DNA of 64,000 nt, from positions 101,317,001-101,381,000 of the forward strand of contig NC_134142.1 of NCBI RefSeq assembly GCF_033958435.1. The letters run 5' to 3'. The DNA comes from Carettochelys insculpta. Lineage: Eukaryota > Chordata > Testudines > Carettochelyidae. A program made the translations under genes and the position numbers. How positions within the stretch are numbered: position 1 is the stretch's first letter; each line of letters starts with the position of its first letter. Shown here piece by piece: positions 21,544-33,879 of this stretch. The notes below the pieces were generated by a model. That model was not told the origin of the DNA. It ran no database searches and saw nothing but the letters and a program-made list of their open reading frames with translations.

Positions 21544-21909
21544 GCTGCGTCTACATTAGCAAGTCCTTTCGAAAACACTGGACCTTTTCTGAAAGAACCT
21601 GCAGAGTGTCTACACACACACTACGCTCTTTTGATCTGAAATCAAAAGAATACAGCACTTTTTCCCATGCCCCTCTTCCTCTCCTATCTGGTGATTGGAG
21701 GAAGGGCTTTTGAAAACTGGGAGGCGGTCCTTTCGGAAGGTCCTGTCTCCACGGGTGGCACATGATTCAAAAAGCCGCACTTTCGAATCGCCGTGGCTGT
21801 CATTATGCTAATGAGGCACTGCATATTCATTGCAGTGTCTCATTAGCATCTTTCAAACCCACTCATTAACATGCCCCTTTCGAAAGGAAGGGGCACATGT
21901 AGACACAGC
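21544..21909. mobile_element. Harbinger-type MITE, TCGAAA subgroup
   Basis: Ends GCTGCGTCTACAT and, reverse-complemented, GCTGTGTCTACAT, with a perfect gta duplication at 21541-21543 and 21910-21912. Inside are 'cctttcgaaaac', 'cctttcggaagg', 'cactttcgaatcg' and 'cctttcgaaaggaa', plus inverted 'gctaatgaggcactgca / tgcagtgtctcattagc' arms. No coding capacity. Confidence 0.88.
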
Positions 21910-21912
21910 GTA

Positions 21913-23796
21913 GATGTATAAAATCAAATACACTGTGTTCTTGTAGCAATGCAGTTTTTTAATAGCCCATATAGAAATGTAAAAAGTGCAGAGTAAATGA
22001 TCCAGGCTGTAGATTTAAGAAATTTAAATATCAGCTCTACAGTAAGTGATTCTACATACAGAAGTCTCAAAGAAACCCATTATATTGTGGGTTTAGAAGT
22101 GACAGTCTTAAACCTTTGTCCTTATAAAAAAAATCACTCTCTCATTGGTAATTCCCTAATGGAAGATGTAATGTATTGTGACATCAACAATAAGAGCATT
22201 TTGAATCTTTTCCTCCTCCCTACATCCCTACACTCTAACTGCTCTGTAATGGTTTCACTTTTCAGTAATAAATATCTTGCCAGCTTTCCCAGCTTTAACT
22301 GAACACGTATGATTCTACTGAAGGTTTCTTGAGCAGCACCCAGCAGCATAATTATATAAAACAAAAACAAAACAGCTGTTTAAAAAAAAATCAAACCACA
22401 AAAAACTCAGAGTGGTCACAATGAATCTGCAGTTTTCTGCTGCATCAGAGGACTAATCCATCATTTGGGACCATTTCCAAGAAACAGCCATCTGCTCTCA
22501 GCATGACTGTTCATGATACCTCACAGAAATTTACCTTTTCCGCAAGACCTTATGGAAAAATCAAAGGTTTTTAAAAATGGCAAAGCCAGTAAATAGCATA
22601 AACTGCAACACTTGGAATGACTATGAAGATCAACCCTCTGCAATGCTTCCAAATGTTTAACTTGCATTTGCTGTCTTCTGACATGCATAACAGTGCCATT
22701 TGGATGGAAGAAACAAGGGATTATTGACAGAGGACCAATACCTACAATGAGATCACATCAGGAAAAACTATTTCTCACACCTTTAAAAAGACCACCACTA
22801 CATACATTCATAGGTGGAAATCTTTGCTGTTATCCAAAACAGTGATAAGGTACAAAGACTGTCCATTCACCTATTTGGCATATAGTTATGAAGATTTAAT
22901 AATAAAAACCCAACCAAACCATCATACACTCATGAAAACTCATTCTCTTCTTACATCCAGTTGCTTTGTATCAATGCAGCCCTGCTGATTTCAATGTCAT
23001 AATTCTTTATTCACGCCACAGTAGGTGCAAAACAAAATAGGGCCAAAAAATTCAACTCTGCAAATTCCACTCAAACCATATCTGCATATACTGGCATATC
23101 CAGAGTGCTATTACCCAAAGCACTATCCATTTGAAATGTAATGCGATTTAATCTATGTGAAAAGTTATTTCCCATTTATGTGTTTTAAATCTCTTCAATT
23201 TATTATTCTTTGCCCCATCTCCAAAAGGCATATTATATCATTTCACTACTTACCATAATAATGGCTTCATGCAACTCAGAAAACAAGCTTAGCAGAAACA
23301 ATATTCACACTGTTTCTTCAAAGAATACAGAGTGGAATTCAGGACTTCACCAAAACCCACAAGAACCATGTTTTGGTCATACGCACTTCTTTTCTAGAAA
23401 GTTCCTGAGACCTTTAACTCAGCGGGAAAGGGTATACAAAAAATACATGTTGGCAAAAATTGCTCCTAGATGAAGGTCTTCCATTAATTTCAGCCGTGTT
23501 ATACCTGGGACGAACTTTACTAATCTGTATTTTGTGGCCAAGATATTTCAAGTGGTTAGTGATTTTGGGTGCTATTTTTAAGATACCTTACATGAGCGTA
23601 ATCTTCAGAAATTACTGTGATCTATGGAACCCCTCGATGCCAGCTGGCAGAGAGCGTACCAAACATCACATCAGGCCTGATGCATTCACTGCCCCAACCC
23701 TCCACTGTCATAACATGCATGCAAAATTTTTCATTTCAGGTAGTACATGCCAGCAGGTACCTTCTGAGTCATTAATATTATTGTGCCACGTATGTA
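21913..23796. other. Non-genic AT-rich DNA
   Basis: No gene or mobile element with readable ends. Open frames at 21997-22302 and 23210-23837 are AT-rich and motif-free. Confidence 0.45.
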
Positions 23797-24433
23797 CAGG
23801 GGGTCCTCATTATAAGCTCAGTTATGTTCCTAAATAACGCAACTTATAGCAAAACAACTTATAAAGGGGAATTAATACCCATACGGAATAACGTAATTAG
23901 CTTGAGATACATTCCCAACACATACAGTTCATACATGGGTGATGCATATAATGCAACTATAATCCACAAAAAACAATCAAAAGAAATAGGTTACATAAAT
24001 ACAGTACTGTACAGTATTTTAAGATAAAATATGTGCACTCACAATGCATTCACTTCAAAACTTACAGACAGGATGACGCAAAGGATTGTGCTGTGGTGTC
24101 ATAGTACATCACAGCAGGGATGTGCAAAGTGGAGGGGCGTGGCCCCTGCAGGGGGGCATGACATTTTTTATGAGGGCACAGCAAAGTCCTGCTCCCTGCA
24201 ACTGCAGTATCACTACCGGTGGGAAAAGCCCTGCTCTGCAGAAAGGAGTGCAGGCAAGGCATGCCCTGGCCGTCCTCCCTTGCAATGGGATGCTCCCCTT
24301 GTACACCGGGAGGGTGCACATGCACTGCTGCCTCCCTTCAACTTGGCTTGCAGCCTGTCCCTGCCTCCAGCTGCCTTTGCAGGGGAGTGTGGCCGCCTCC
24401 TCTGCCTCCCACTCCACCGTGTGGTCACACTCC

Positions 24434-24455
24434 TGTACAGTACAGTACAGTACCT
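24434..24455. repeat. (GTACA)n microsatellite
   Basis: Four consecutive gtaca units on plus. A shorter tacagtactgtacagta palindrome also occurs near 24000-24016. Confidence 0.8.
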
Positions 24456-24456
24456 G

Positions 24457-24530
24457 TAGAGGTTGAACCTCTCTTCTCCAGCACCCACAGGACCTGACCT
24501 GAGCTGGATAGGAGAATTTTCCAAACAAGG
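24457..24530. mobile_element. Tigger-like terminal fragment
   Basis: GAGGTTGAACCTCTCTTCTC then 'gagctggataggagaatttt'. This matches, reverse-complemented, the 6262-6333 fragment and the text near 63733-63783. Only one end is found. Confidence 0.5.
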
Positions 24531-24599
24531 GAAAGTCATCTTCCCTCAGACCCTGCAGCCAGGTCCTGACTGATCACTGGCCCCGGCTGCCATGTCCCA

Positions 24600-25010
24600 G
24601 CTTCTGGCTGCTCCTGGGTCCCAGCAGCCACCATCCACTGTGGCTCCCCACCACCCACAGATCCAGGCAGCTGGCCCAAATCCCCACCACCCGAGCTTCC
24701 CGTGTCTTCCCGAAGCTCCTCCTCCCACTTCCCCCTGTTCCTTTGGCTTCCCACAACTCCCTGCTGGTTCCCCCCAGCTTCCTCGCAGCTCCCTGCCAGA
24801 CACCGCCCCCTGCCACCCCCAGCTTTCTGCAGCTCCCTGCCGGTCCCTCACTGGCTCTCTGCAGCTCCCCACCAGTCTTTGCTGACTTCCCATGGTTCCC
24901 CGCCAGCCCTCATGGCTATCTACCAGCTCCCCACTGATTCCTCCTGGCTTCCTGCAGCTCTCCACTGGTCCCTTGACTTCAGGGCTCACCTCCAGGGACC
25001 CTGCACTATA
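24600..25010. repeat. C/T-rich degenerate tandem block
   Basis: The plus strand is strongly pyrimidine-biased, with repeated 'cagctccctgc', 'ggttcccc' and 'cttcctgcagctc' units of irregular spacing. The many open frames on both strands here come from this composition and are not genes. Confidence 0.6.
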
Positions 25011-25120
25011 GCACCTGCCACCCGGCCACCACAAAACTCAGCTATGTTTCTGGCTTTTGGTCACTTGGCCCCCAAATGACATAAGTTACAGATCAGTGCA
25101 ACTTATGATGAATTTACTTT

Positions 25121-25139
25121 AATTAATTAATTAATTAAT
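25121..25139. repeat. (AATT)n microsatellite
   Basis: About five AATT units lying immediately before the nested element at 25146. Confidence 0.85.
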
Positions 25140-25145
25140 GGTGTA

Positions 25146-25568
25146 CAGTAAAACCTCAAGTTATACAGGGACTGCACTAAAATTTTTGCGGAAGTCGGGG
25201 TGGGGAGCCAGGAATCAGGCTGCTGCTTGGTTCCCAGCTCCCCGCTGCTTGCACGACCCAGGAAACTGACAGCCCACCAGGGCTGGTCAGTTTCCTGGCT
25301 ACTTCTCCCTGCCTTCCCCCAGCCACCCATCTCAGCCTGATAGTGGCACTGCTGGGGGAAGGCAGGGAGAAGGCTTTTAGCCTGCCTAGCTGCCTGCAGC
25401 CTTCTCTCAGCCTTCTTCCAGTGGTGCCACTGTCAGGCTGACAGCTGCATGGCTGGAGGAAGGCAAAGCAAGGCAGGCTGACAGCCACAGAGCAGCTTCA
25501 AGCTGTGCTTAACTCACGTTAAAGCGAGTTACGTGCAACTTGAAGCCGTGTATTTCGAGGGTTTACTG
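25146..25568. mobile_element. Second Tigger-like element nested in the first
   Basis: Left end CAGTAAAACCTCAAGTTATA preceded by TA (25144-25145); right end reverse-complemented CAGTAAACCCTCGAAATACA followed by TA (25569-25570). The 423-bp interior is GC-rich with a partial inverted structure and no transposase. It lies wholly inside the 23797-25617 element, so it inserted later. Confidence 0.85.
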
Positions 25569-25619
25569 TATACGTGAAATGACTTATAGCGAGGTGACTT
25601 GTAACGAGGACCCCCCGTA

Positions 25620-26135
25620 CAGGATATGCATAAAGAATTGTAGATGTGAGCTGGAATCATGGTCTTAAAACATGCATAAGCCTAGCCCTCCCTACACCCA
25701 GTAACACTATTGTGTCTACTTCTCTGGGCCTCCAGTGTAAACTCAGCATGGTGAAGCCAGAAACGGTGAAAATGCTTTTACATATACAAAGCCATCGAAC
25801 TGGCAAATGAGACCGATGACCACCTACACAGGATGGTGGCTGGGTCTCCAGAAAGCCTTGCTCTTCAAACAGAGAAAAGGGCTTTGGGAAATAGAAGCAG
25901 GAAAGCCATTTAGGCTTTCATTGGCAAAATGACACAAAAGGCCAGAGTTCTTAAAATCTAGAAACGTGCATCCTTCATCCAACGGAACTGAAATCATTGG
26001 GAACTGGCTGTAAGTGAGAAGCCAGCTTAGACAAAGATAGCAACTTGCTGTGGTGAAATTTTAGACATTAGGAAGCATGTTTCCCACATAACCTCTCATA
26101 TCTTTCACTCTTATTAGAAAACACATGACTTACAC
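25620..26135. other. Non-genic DNA
   Basis: Nothing recognised. Confidence 0.4.
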
Positions 26136-26138
26136 TTA

Positions 26139-27143
26139 GGGCCCTACCAAATGCACAGTCCATTCAGGTTAATTTCACAGCGAGAGGGCTTTAAATATGG
26201 TCTGTTTCACAATTTCAGATATTTATATCTGAAATTTCAGTGGTGTAATCATGGTGACCTGATCCAAAACAGGATCACTGGGGTTGTTATTAAAAGGTCT
26301 CAAGATTGCTACTCTCTCTCTCTGGGCTGCTGGGAACATGTGGGCCAGAGGCTCCCAGCTTGTAGTCTATGCCAGAAACAGATTAAGTCAGGGGCTCCCA
26401 GCCAATTGAGGGCCCTCACCTGAGGACAAATGGGTGCCCCAGCCCCAGAAAGAGCCCCAGGGCAGAAGCCCCTAACAGATCACTCCATGCCCTAGCGAGA
26501 GCCACAGGGGAAGAAGCCTGGAGCCCCAGCTGCCCCAAACCTCTACCACTTGTGGGGTGCAGAAGCTTTGAGCCTAGGTTGAAGCTGTGGAAAAGGCAAA
26601 GGCAGGATCAGGGGCAAGAAGTCCAGAGCTCAAGCTGCCCAGGCTGGGAGGAAGGGGTTGGGGCAGAAGCACCAAGCTGCCTCACCTGAGGCAGCAGGAG
26701 GCAGAGGTCCAGAGACTTGGCTGTCCTGTCTGCAGCTGCCAAGAGTGGAAGCTCCCAGAGAAAGAAGCCCTGGGCTTGTTGCCTGAAACCACAGCAGGAA
26801 GAGGGAAAGAGAGCCCAGGCTGCTGCTATCAGAAACAAAAGCCCTTACCCAGAAGAAGCCATTGTGGAAGGAAGCCCTGAGCTTAGCACCTGGAGCTAGA
26901 GCTGTAGCCCAGATCCTGGGATGCTGCAGCATGGGAGTGAAGGCGTACTATCCTCATTTCTGTGCTGCCCCTGGAGGTGGGTCTGATCTCCCCATCAGTG
27001 GCAGCTGTGCAGAGGAAAGACAAGCCATGTTCTTTCTCATCATGGCCAGACTAGCAGCTCGGAGCCCCAGGTTCCCAACAATAGGGGAGACCAGATTTCA
27101 TGGTCCATGATGTGTTTTTAATGGCTGTGAAATTGGTAGGGCC
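26139..27143. mobile_element. DNA transposon with GGGCCCTACC ends and TTA target
   Basis: The left end GGGCCCTACCAAATGCACAG and the right end 'ctgtgaaattggtagggcc' are inverted repeats. The trinucleotide tta flanks both sides (26136-26138 and 27144-27146), favouring a PIF/Harbinger-type or similar 3-bp-target element. Subterminal 'tttcacaatttcagatat' and 'gaccagatttcatgg' also mirror each other loosely. The GC-rich interior (26380-26960) has repeated 'agaagcc(c)tgggc' and 'gagccccag' text and no recognisable protein. The family name is uncertain. Confidence 0.7.
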
Positions 27144-27146
27144 TTA

Positions 27147-29058
27147 CCTCTGTTCTCTGGTACAACACTTATTCTTCATGTATTACAAAGCCATCTCAGT
27201 GCTATTATACTGAAGTACAGCGTAAGTGTTCTACCCACCTATCAGGCTGATGTATGCTTGTCTCTTAGGAGGCAACTAGCTTCAGTGAGTGGCTGTGAGA
27301 GGGGAATGGATGCTGCAGAGACATCTCAGGGGACCTCAGGAATAGGAGCTCACTTGGTTGTTACTTGAAAGGCAAGGTTTGGACTTGCAGAGTCCTACAG
27401 AGCTTGCTGGGAAGGAGACAGATTTGTCTGCAAGGTTGGCGGGGGAAGGCAGACAGACTGCTGAGCAGAAGCAAAGCTCTCGCTCTTGGTAAAGACGAAG
27501 GTTAATGGTGACTCTCAAGCCTGAGCTCCACAACCAAGAAGTTGCAAGTGCTCAGTGTTTACCTTCTCCTGCCCCAAAAATAATCTGAGTAGGAAACAAA
27601 AAAGTATGGTGCCCAAAATCATTTGAGAATTCTCCAGCCTGTCTCGTCATATTTCCTCAAGTGCCCTATTTATTGACACCCAATGATGTCATTTCATGGC
27701 TCACCTCACGCCCTTCCCTAAAATCTTCTGGGAAATCCTAGATTATTTGAAATAAAAACACCATAATTCTTAACCAAATGTTTCCTCTATTTTTACCAAC
27801 CATGTTCAGAATACATTTTCTGTGCACTGAGGCGTGTACGGATATGCACCCCTGGTAGAAACATATGCTGCTGGCTGTGGGCAGTCTGCTAATCAGCTAG
27901 GCATCATTTCAGTCTCTCCTGGGTGGCCACCTAAGTGCACAGCCTACAGGGAACATCCTTGATAACTGAATAGGATGTTGGACATCCCATCCTCTCTCAA
28001 TGCTACAACACACTTCCATTCAGCACTGAATGCGAGCTCAACCTTGACAATCATAGCTTTATACTCTTGCTAGAGCAGAGGAAAGCCAGAGATCTTTCCT
28101 TCATTAAGAGCCTAGCCCTTACACCTCACTCAGGGCTTGATTCTGCCCTTAGTTAGTTAGTACCTTACCTCCCTTACTTAGGAACATCTTACAAGGCAGG
28201 GAGGAATGACGGAATCTTGTCCTCTCTGAGCTTTTTCATCTCCAGCTAGTGGCACAGGAGTTGAGAAACAATTTAAAATCTCACAATTTAAACACCTGCC
28301 AAATAGCAACACGTGGCTTTTCCTTGAAAATAATCTGGCTTTATAGTTTATCATGAGGGATCTGGATCACTGCGTTGTAAAAACAGTACAAAGTTGGTGT
28401 TATCCCTTAAGTCTTCACTATGGCTCCAAGGTATCAAAGATTAAATATCACTGGTAAGGATTTTGCTTACATCGGGTGCTCAACAATTTGAATTGAAGAG
28501 AAATTTCCTAGAAGAAGCAAATAATTTCCAAACATGCAACTTGTTTAGTGAGGCCTTTGATTAAACAGCTATAGCAAGTTCTGGTGTTAACAATGCCATT
28601 GCTCCATTCTCAGCATGAAGCTACAAATTGCTCACCTTGACTATGACAAAAGTTTCTTAAAACTAATAATCAAGAAAAAAGTCACCTTCCAAAAGCACTC
28701 CTTAATTAACTCTTCCTAAAATTAGCCCAATGTGTTATAATAGAAACCTCTCTGTGGTGTAATATTAGCATATGGTAATGTGGAATCTCAAGACTGAAGA
28801 TTAGAAAAAGAGGAAAAAAAGAGAGACAAGCTTACTGTAAGACCAATAGTGAGGACAATGTGCAGCATGCCAAGAGAGGCTCTGAGGTACATGTCTGACT
28901 CAATATCACTGATGGAAAACCTCCCTTTGAATTCACTTTCCATGAGACAGGCTCAGCCTCTAACAGAGTAAGAGGTGTTACCAAAAGCACTACATAGTCA
29001 CATCCTACATACAAGAGCATTATTTTTGTACAAAATAAAACCCGGGAAATGCATACTT
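27147..29058. other. Non-genic DNA
   Basis: No gene recognised. A short 'gggcttgattctgcccttagtta' segment near 28132-28155 may be an amniote repeat fragment. The rest appears unique. Confidence 0.4.
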
Positions 29059-29198
29059 AAAATACACACTTAAAAACTAGCACCTTACATAAGAATATTG
29101 CTCATCAGTGTATGTATGAAATGTGTATTAAGAGTGATGACTAAGTCATAATTATAAGCAAGGTGTGGTTTACCAGACAGTCTGGAAAGCTGGTAAAA
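29059..29198 (+). repeat. 140-bp inverted repeat, left copy
   Basis: Begins aaaatacacacttaaaaac and ends agctggtaaaa. The reverse complement of 34365-34504 matches it over the full 140 bp with about eight mismatches. Both boundaries coincide in the two copies. Class unknown. Confidence 0.85.
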
Positions 29199-30965
29199 AA
29201 GTTTATCAGAAACAAAGTATAAGCCGGTGCCCCTCACCAAGTGTCATTGGTGGGTAGTCAACTGTGACACGGTAATTTTTTGGCAACAAAGTGGGGCAGA
29301 AACAGATGGATCTGCATTTTAGCAAACGTGGAACCTTTTACTCCATGTGACTATGTAGTGTTTTCTGGTAACAACCCTTTTATCTGTTAGAGACTGATTT
29401 AGGGACAACACTCAGGTCAATAAATTTCACAGTGTGCTGGATATGACAGGATGCGCTAGGTCCACAGACTTCCTGAGAAAGGCCTCAGGCACCTGTCCCA
29501 GAAAAGAGGAGAGAAGTCATCATCTAGGCAGCCTATAGTAGCTGCAGAGAACCAACCAACGGGTCTGCTGGAGTGGCCAATCGGGTCCTATACAAAGGAG
29601 TAGCAGGGGCAGAGCAGTCCGTAGCAGCTTGGGGAGCAAAGAGAGAGGACTAAGTGCCTGACTGGCTGGAAGAGCGGCAGGACCATGGACAGCTCACTGC
29701 TGGCAGGACTGACTCCAGGGAAAGCTATAAACCTCCTGGCACCTGTCCGGCTATATGTACAGCAGGACCACGGATAGGTCAGCATTGAGCTACTGAGCCC
29801 TCAGGATTAAGCCCAGAACCTAGCCAGGGCAGGCATGGGTATTATGATTGGCCCTGCTAGTCTGTTTGAAGACTGAGCCCAGGGAGGGCTGTCAAAAGGA
29901 CACCATGTGAGAGTACGAAGATGGGCCCCCATGGGCTGTTTAAAGGACAGCACTTCCAGGGAGAAAGCCTTGGTGTAATGGATCCATATCCTGGAAGGGC
30001 GGGGGAGGGGGGAAGGACTACGCATGACTTATCCAGAAGGCCGACTCACAGAGGACCTGTCAAAAGAACTAGGCTGGACAGGCATTTGCAAGAGGCCAGT
30101 GCCACCCCTCTGTGAGAATAGAAAGAAAAGCAGGTTCATAGCCAACCAGAAAGGGGGCTGCTGGAAGAGATGAGTGCCACCCCATTCAAAACTTAGTAAT
30201 CACAGACATGTATTGGCCAGAGAGGGGACACTCACAGGATGCAGATGCTGACTCCATTACACTGGACTAGAAAAAGGAGCTCTCTCCTTCACCTGAGGTA
30301 AAGGAATCAGCCTTTTCAGTCTGGGAGATCTGGACTCATGAATCTGGTCAGCCATGATGCTGGGAACCCATGTTAAGGACTCCACCTTGAAGCAACTCTT
30401 GCTTTTAAGCTTTAGCTACTCAGAGCTTTTTATCTGTTTTTGCTGTAACCATTTCTGACTTTAATTCTTATGCTCATGCTCATTTAAAAGCTCTCTCTGT
30501 AGTTAAATGTGTTTTATTGTTAATATAAATGAGTCCAGTGTTGTGTTTAAACTGAACTGTTTAACTCCACGCCAAGTAGCAAACTGTTGAATATTGAACC
30601 TTCATAAGGGTAACGGAAAAGCTGCCAACAGCTGATTCATGGCATTCAAGCTCTGGGAGCGAGAGAGAGCAGTGGGCATAGAGCATGAGTCACTGGATTT
30701 ATGGCAATCTGAAAGTGCTAGGAGGGTGGGGGAGGAGTAGGAAGTGTGGGGCTCCAGTGTGCAAGAGGCATGGGGGTGGGGCGGTCATGCAGGCTGCACA
30801 TGGAATTCCTAGTGAACTGTGGGCCACATTGTCTCTTATTACTGCTATCTATGTGGCCCATTCACTAGTCTTGGTTGCCCATTGATGATTTAGAGGGCAG
30901 GACAGGGCAGAACACCTATTTGAGCAAATTTGGGAGTCCAAGTGTTTTGGGGATCACCCTGCAAG
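29199..30965. other. Non-genic DNA between inverted repeats, left part
   Basis: No recognisable protein. 'ttttggcaacaaagtggggcag' near 29278-29299 is loosely reminiscent of a retroviral leader but unsupported. Around 30470-30640 there is A/T-rich text that may be part of a dispersed family I cannot name. Purine-rich stretches at 29990-30015 and 30660-30780. Confidence 0.35.
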
Positions 30966-30967
30966 TA

Positions 30968-31447
30968 CAGGTTACAGCTCTGAAAATTGGCAACTCTCTA
31001 GTCTGGCAGGACCACAGGTGCTCCTGCACAAGAGAGCCCAGGAGCCAAAGGGCAGGAGGGACAGCTGGGGCCAAAGACACAAGTGGGCTGGGTCAGCTCA
31101 GGAGAGGTGCTGGAGCCCCAAGGCAGCTCACAGCAGAATGGGGCTGTAACCCCCATGGCATTGCAGCTCCAGATCTAGGAACCCTAGAACAGCCCCTGGG
31201 AGCATGGGGAGGAGGCTGAAGCCTCTCATAACCTACAGCCTGTAGCCTGGACTGTCCAGGGAACCTACAGAAGCCAGGAAAACAGCCCAGCCAGGCTGGG
31301 ACAGGAGAGGGAGAGTGCCTGCTGGAAGCAAAAGCCTGCTGACACAGGATTGGGAACTGATGGCAGGGGATCCTCCCTAGTCTGGCAAATTCTCTTGTTG
31401 AGGGCCAGTCAGGTGCCAGTGGTGCTGGACCAGGAAGGTCTAACCTC
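30968..31447. mobile_element. Degenerate Tigger-like element
   Basis: The left end CAGGTTACAGCTCTG follows TA (30966-30967); the right end reverse-complemented is GAGGTTAGACCTTCC, followed by TA (31448-31449). Inner 'ctctctagtctggcaggacc' at left and 'ggtgctggacc' at right are inverted relatives. The 480-bp body contains no transposase. Confidence 0.6.
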
Positions 31448-31449
31448 TA

Positions 31450-33094
31450 GTAACCAAGGATGGTGGAAGCCAGACTATAACTGGTGTGTAGATGACAAGG
31501 TGCTGGGGTCAGAGTTGCTAGACTAGACTACAGCTGTAATAATTCACACAGACGTGACCTCATGCCGTTTGTGAGCAGCTCTAGGTGGCAGCCACAATAG
31601 CAAAGCATTGTGAGGTACTCACAATTGCAGGTACATCGTGGCATGGCCCATCTCTGGTCTGGACTTCACATAGACTGCAACAGGGGCAAAATTTGCTTGT
31701 CAGGGTACACACATCACATTCAAGGTCTATGTTTTAAGACGCTACATATTAATCACATTTTGGTAAATAATAAAAGGATTTTCCCATATAGATGCATCCT
31801 GACAGGTAGTATTGTTCTTAAAACAAGTTATTTTGAAAAGCTCTCTAGAACCTTAATGTCATTTCAAAGTACTGCCCAGTCATTCTATCAATCAAAATAT
31901 CCACTAAACATTATGTGGCGGGGGAGGGGGGGACAGCCTATTTTAAACAAACTTGCATTCCCTGTCAGGTTAATTTTCACCTCTCATTTCCAAATCTCAC
32001 AAGTAACCTTTCCTCTCCAACCTCCCACAGCATTTCAAACTGTACAGCTTTAAAACCAACAATGGAAGATAAAAGAAGGATGTCATAAACGTGAAGAAAC
32101 ATGTTAACGGCTAAAAGAGTATTAAATTTACTGGTTCTCATTTTCATTAACCTACTGGGAAAATTTGTAATAGCTCACATAGATCCTTTGTGCTCCTTTA
32201 TATTATTGTTTGTCTTCATAGAGGGTTCCTAAGACATTTATTTAGAAACTTCAGCTTTTAACCTTCATTGAGAACATCTATCACAAGAGAAAAATATTCC
32301 AATTTTTTATTATGGAATATTTTATTAATCACCTGCGCTAGAAAGCTTTTGGATTGCTGAAGGACCCAGACCTATTTCATTTACACAGCTATTATATACT
32401 GGCAATAAGCAATCCTCTCCCCTCCAAGACAGTCTTCATGAAATAAGTATGACAATGAGGAAAAATAAGGGCTAATAATTCTATAGCACTCCTGTTGTAA
32501 TCAGAAGTGTGGTGGAGCATTATTTTGGAATAGTATACAATTTTTAAGGAGCAAATTCAAGGGCATTCTTAGTTGCATGATAGCCAATGACCCCTTCAGT
32601 CATCAGATAAGGATTTTTCCCTCATATGAATTTTAAATTTTTGTATTTATAATGCTATTTCCATGATTTAATGACAGACACTTTGGGGTCTGAGGGAGAG
32701 AGGTTAAGAGAGTTGGAGGGAGCAGAATACAAAGGGTTTTATTTTCCTTTGAGATCTTGGATGGAGCTAATTAATATGAATGATTATTAATAATACCATC
32801 ACCCTTTCTACTGTGCCATTCATGTAAGAATCACAATGTGCCTTACAAATGTCACTCACTCCACTCACCTCTCTTTTTAACCTGCTGAAAAAGCAGAGAG
32901 AGATGCTGAAGTCAAATCAGGGCCTTTAAGCCAGGACTTGCATTTGAGGGTGCAGTGCGATTTCTACCATCCTTGTAAAAGAATGCAGCATCCACAGCTC
33001 ATTCCCCACTGGGCAACTAACATGATCTCTGGTGGTAGAACAGGAAAGCAGTCTTTGCAATGTCTAGTCATACTGAACCCTCTCACCTAATTAG
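31450..33094. other. Non-genic AT-rich DNA
   Basis: No gene recognised; the open frame at 31610-32053 has no family motif. The AT-rich part at 32090-32340 lacks repeats and could be conserved non-coding DNA, which cannot be tested here. Confidence 0.4.
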
Positions 33095-33215
33095 GGTCAA
33101 GCAGAATAGAGTCCTGACTCACTTGCCCAAGATTATGGAATCAATTACTGGCAGAGGAAGGATTAGAACCTAGACTTCCTGCCACCAACTCCCCTGCCCT
33201 ACCTACCTCAGAATA
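33095..33215 (-). mobile_element. MIR-type SINE remnant
   Basis: 'cacttgcccaagattatgg...actggcagaggaaggattagaacctagacttcctg' matches the reverse orientation of the MIR core and head region. Old and diverged; boundaries approximate. Confidence 0.6.
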
Positions 33216-33879
33216 CTTCTTCAATTAATATTTAATGCATTGGAAGAAATCTCCTCCTGTTACACTGGTTCCATGGAGTTGCAAAATACCATCCAAAAGG
33301 AAAATGTGACTTATCTACTTGTTTTGTTTTTCTCTAATACAGCCCTATGAATAAGGATTTAAATATACCCTGAACCCCTTTAGGATAATCCTTCATTTAC
33401 ATTTGGAGATCAGCATATGGTATATTTTGATAATGATGCCCAGCCTCCAATTTCCCCAACTACTCCAGCCTCTGCAGATGCCCTCAACTGGTAAACTAGC
33501 CTCTACCAGCCATACTGCTTCTGCTCTGTTGGCACTAGTCCTCAAAGCCATGGGGAAAATATGTTCCTGTTCCATGTGTTCCCAAAATAATGGTGCCAAT
33601 CTTGGACATCAGCCCTGGGCAACAAGCCAGCTAAAAGGCTCCTTACTCCTCTGCTGCATGAACTTGACTAATGAAGGAGATGAGAGAAAGAGAGAGCGTC
33701 TCTGTACTATAAAAGGTCAGTGTTGTGCCAGATTGAAGAAATAAGCTTCAAACAGAAGTGCACCAGGCTTGCATCTGCAATGTATGAGGGGTTGAGGAAA
33801 GCAGGAATGAGAGACCCATCAAAGGGAAATTGAAGAGTGAGTGAGCTTTATGAATTTATGAAACTCACAAACCTAACAT
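33216..33879. other. Non-genic DNA
   Basis: Nothing recognised; overlapping frames at 33393-33744 lack motifs. Confidence 0.4.

Larger units (their letters stand above)
23797..25617. mobile_element. Tigger/pogo-like DNA transposon, non-coding
   Basis: Left end CAGGGGGTCCTCATTATAAG after TA (23795-23796); right end reverse-complemented CGGGGGGTCCTCGTTACAAG followed by TA (25618-25619). Subterminal text also matches as an inverted pair. The 1.8-kb interior holds no recognisable transposase; instead there are a pentanucleotide repeat, a Tigger-end fragment, a C/T-rich block and a complete nested element. End style and TA target indicate the pogo/Tigger branch of Tc1/mariner. Confidence 0.82.

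Noticed and set aside
24031..25079. Cluster of overlapping frames on both strands, some with cysteine-rich or proline-rich content
   Set aside because: All lie in the biased, C/T-rich interior of the Tigger-like element; no frame shows a family motif.
29278..29299. Possible retroviral primer-binding-site-like text
   Set aside because: Only a loose resemblance; no adjacent LTR border, target duplication or retroviral coding sequence was found.
31610..32053. 147-codon plus-strand frame
   Set aside because: AT-rich, no domain, no splice context; length is within chance for a window this size.
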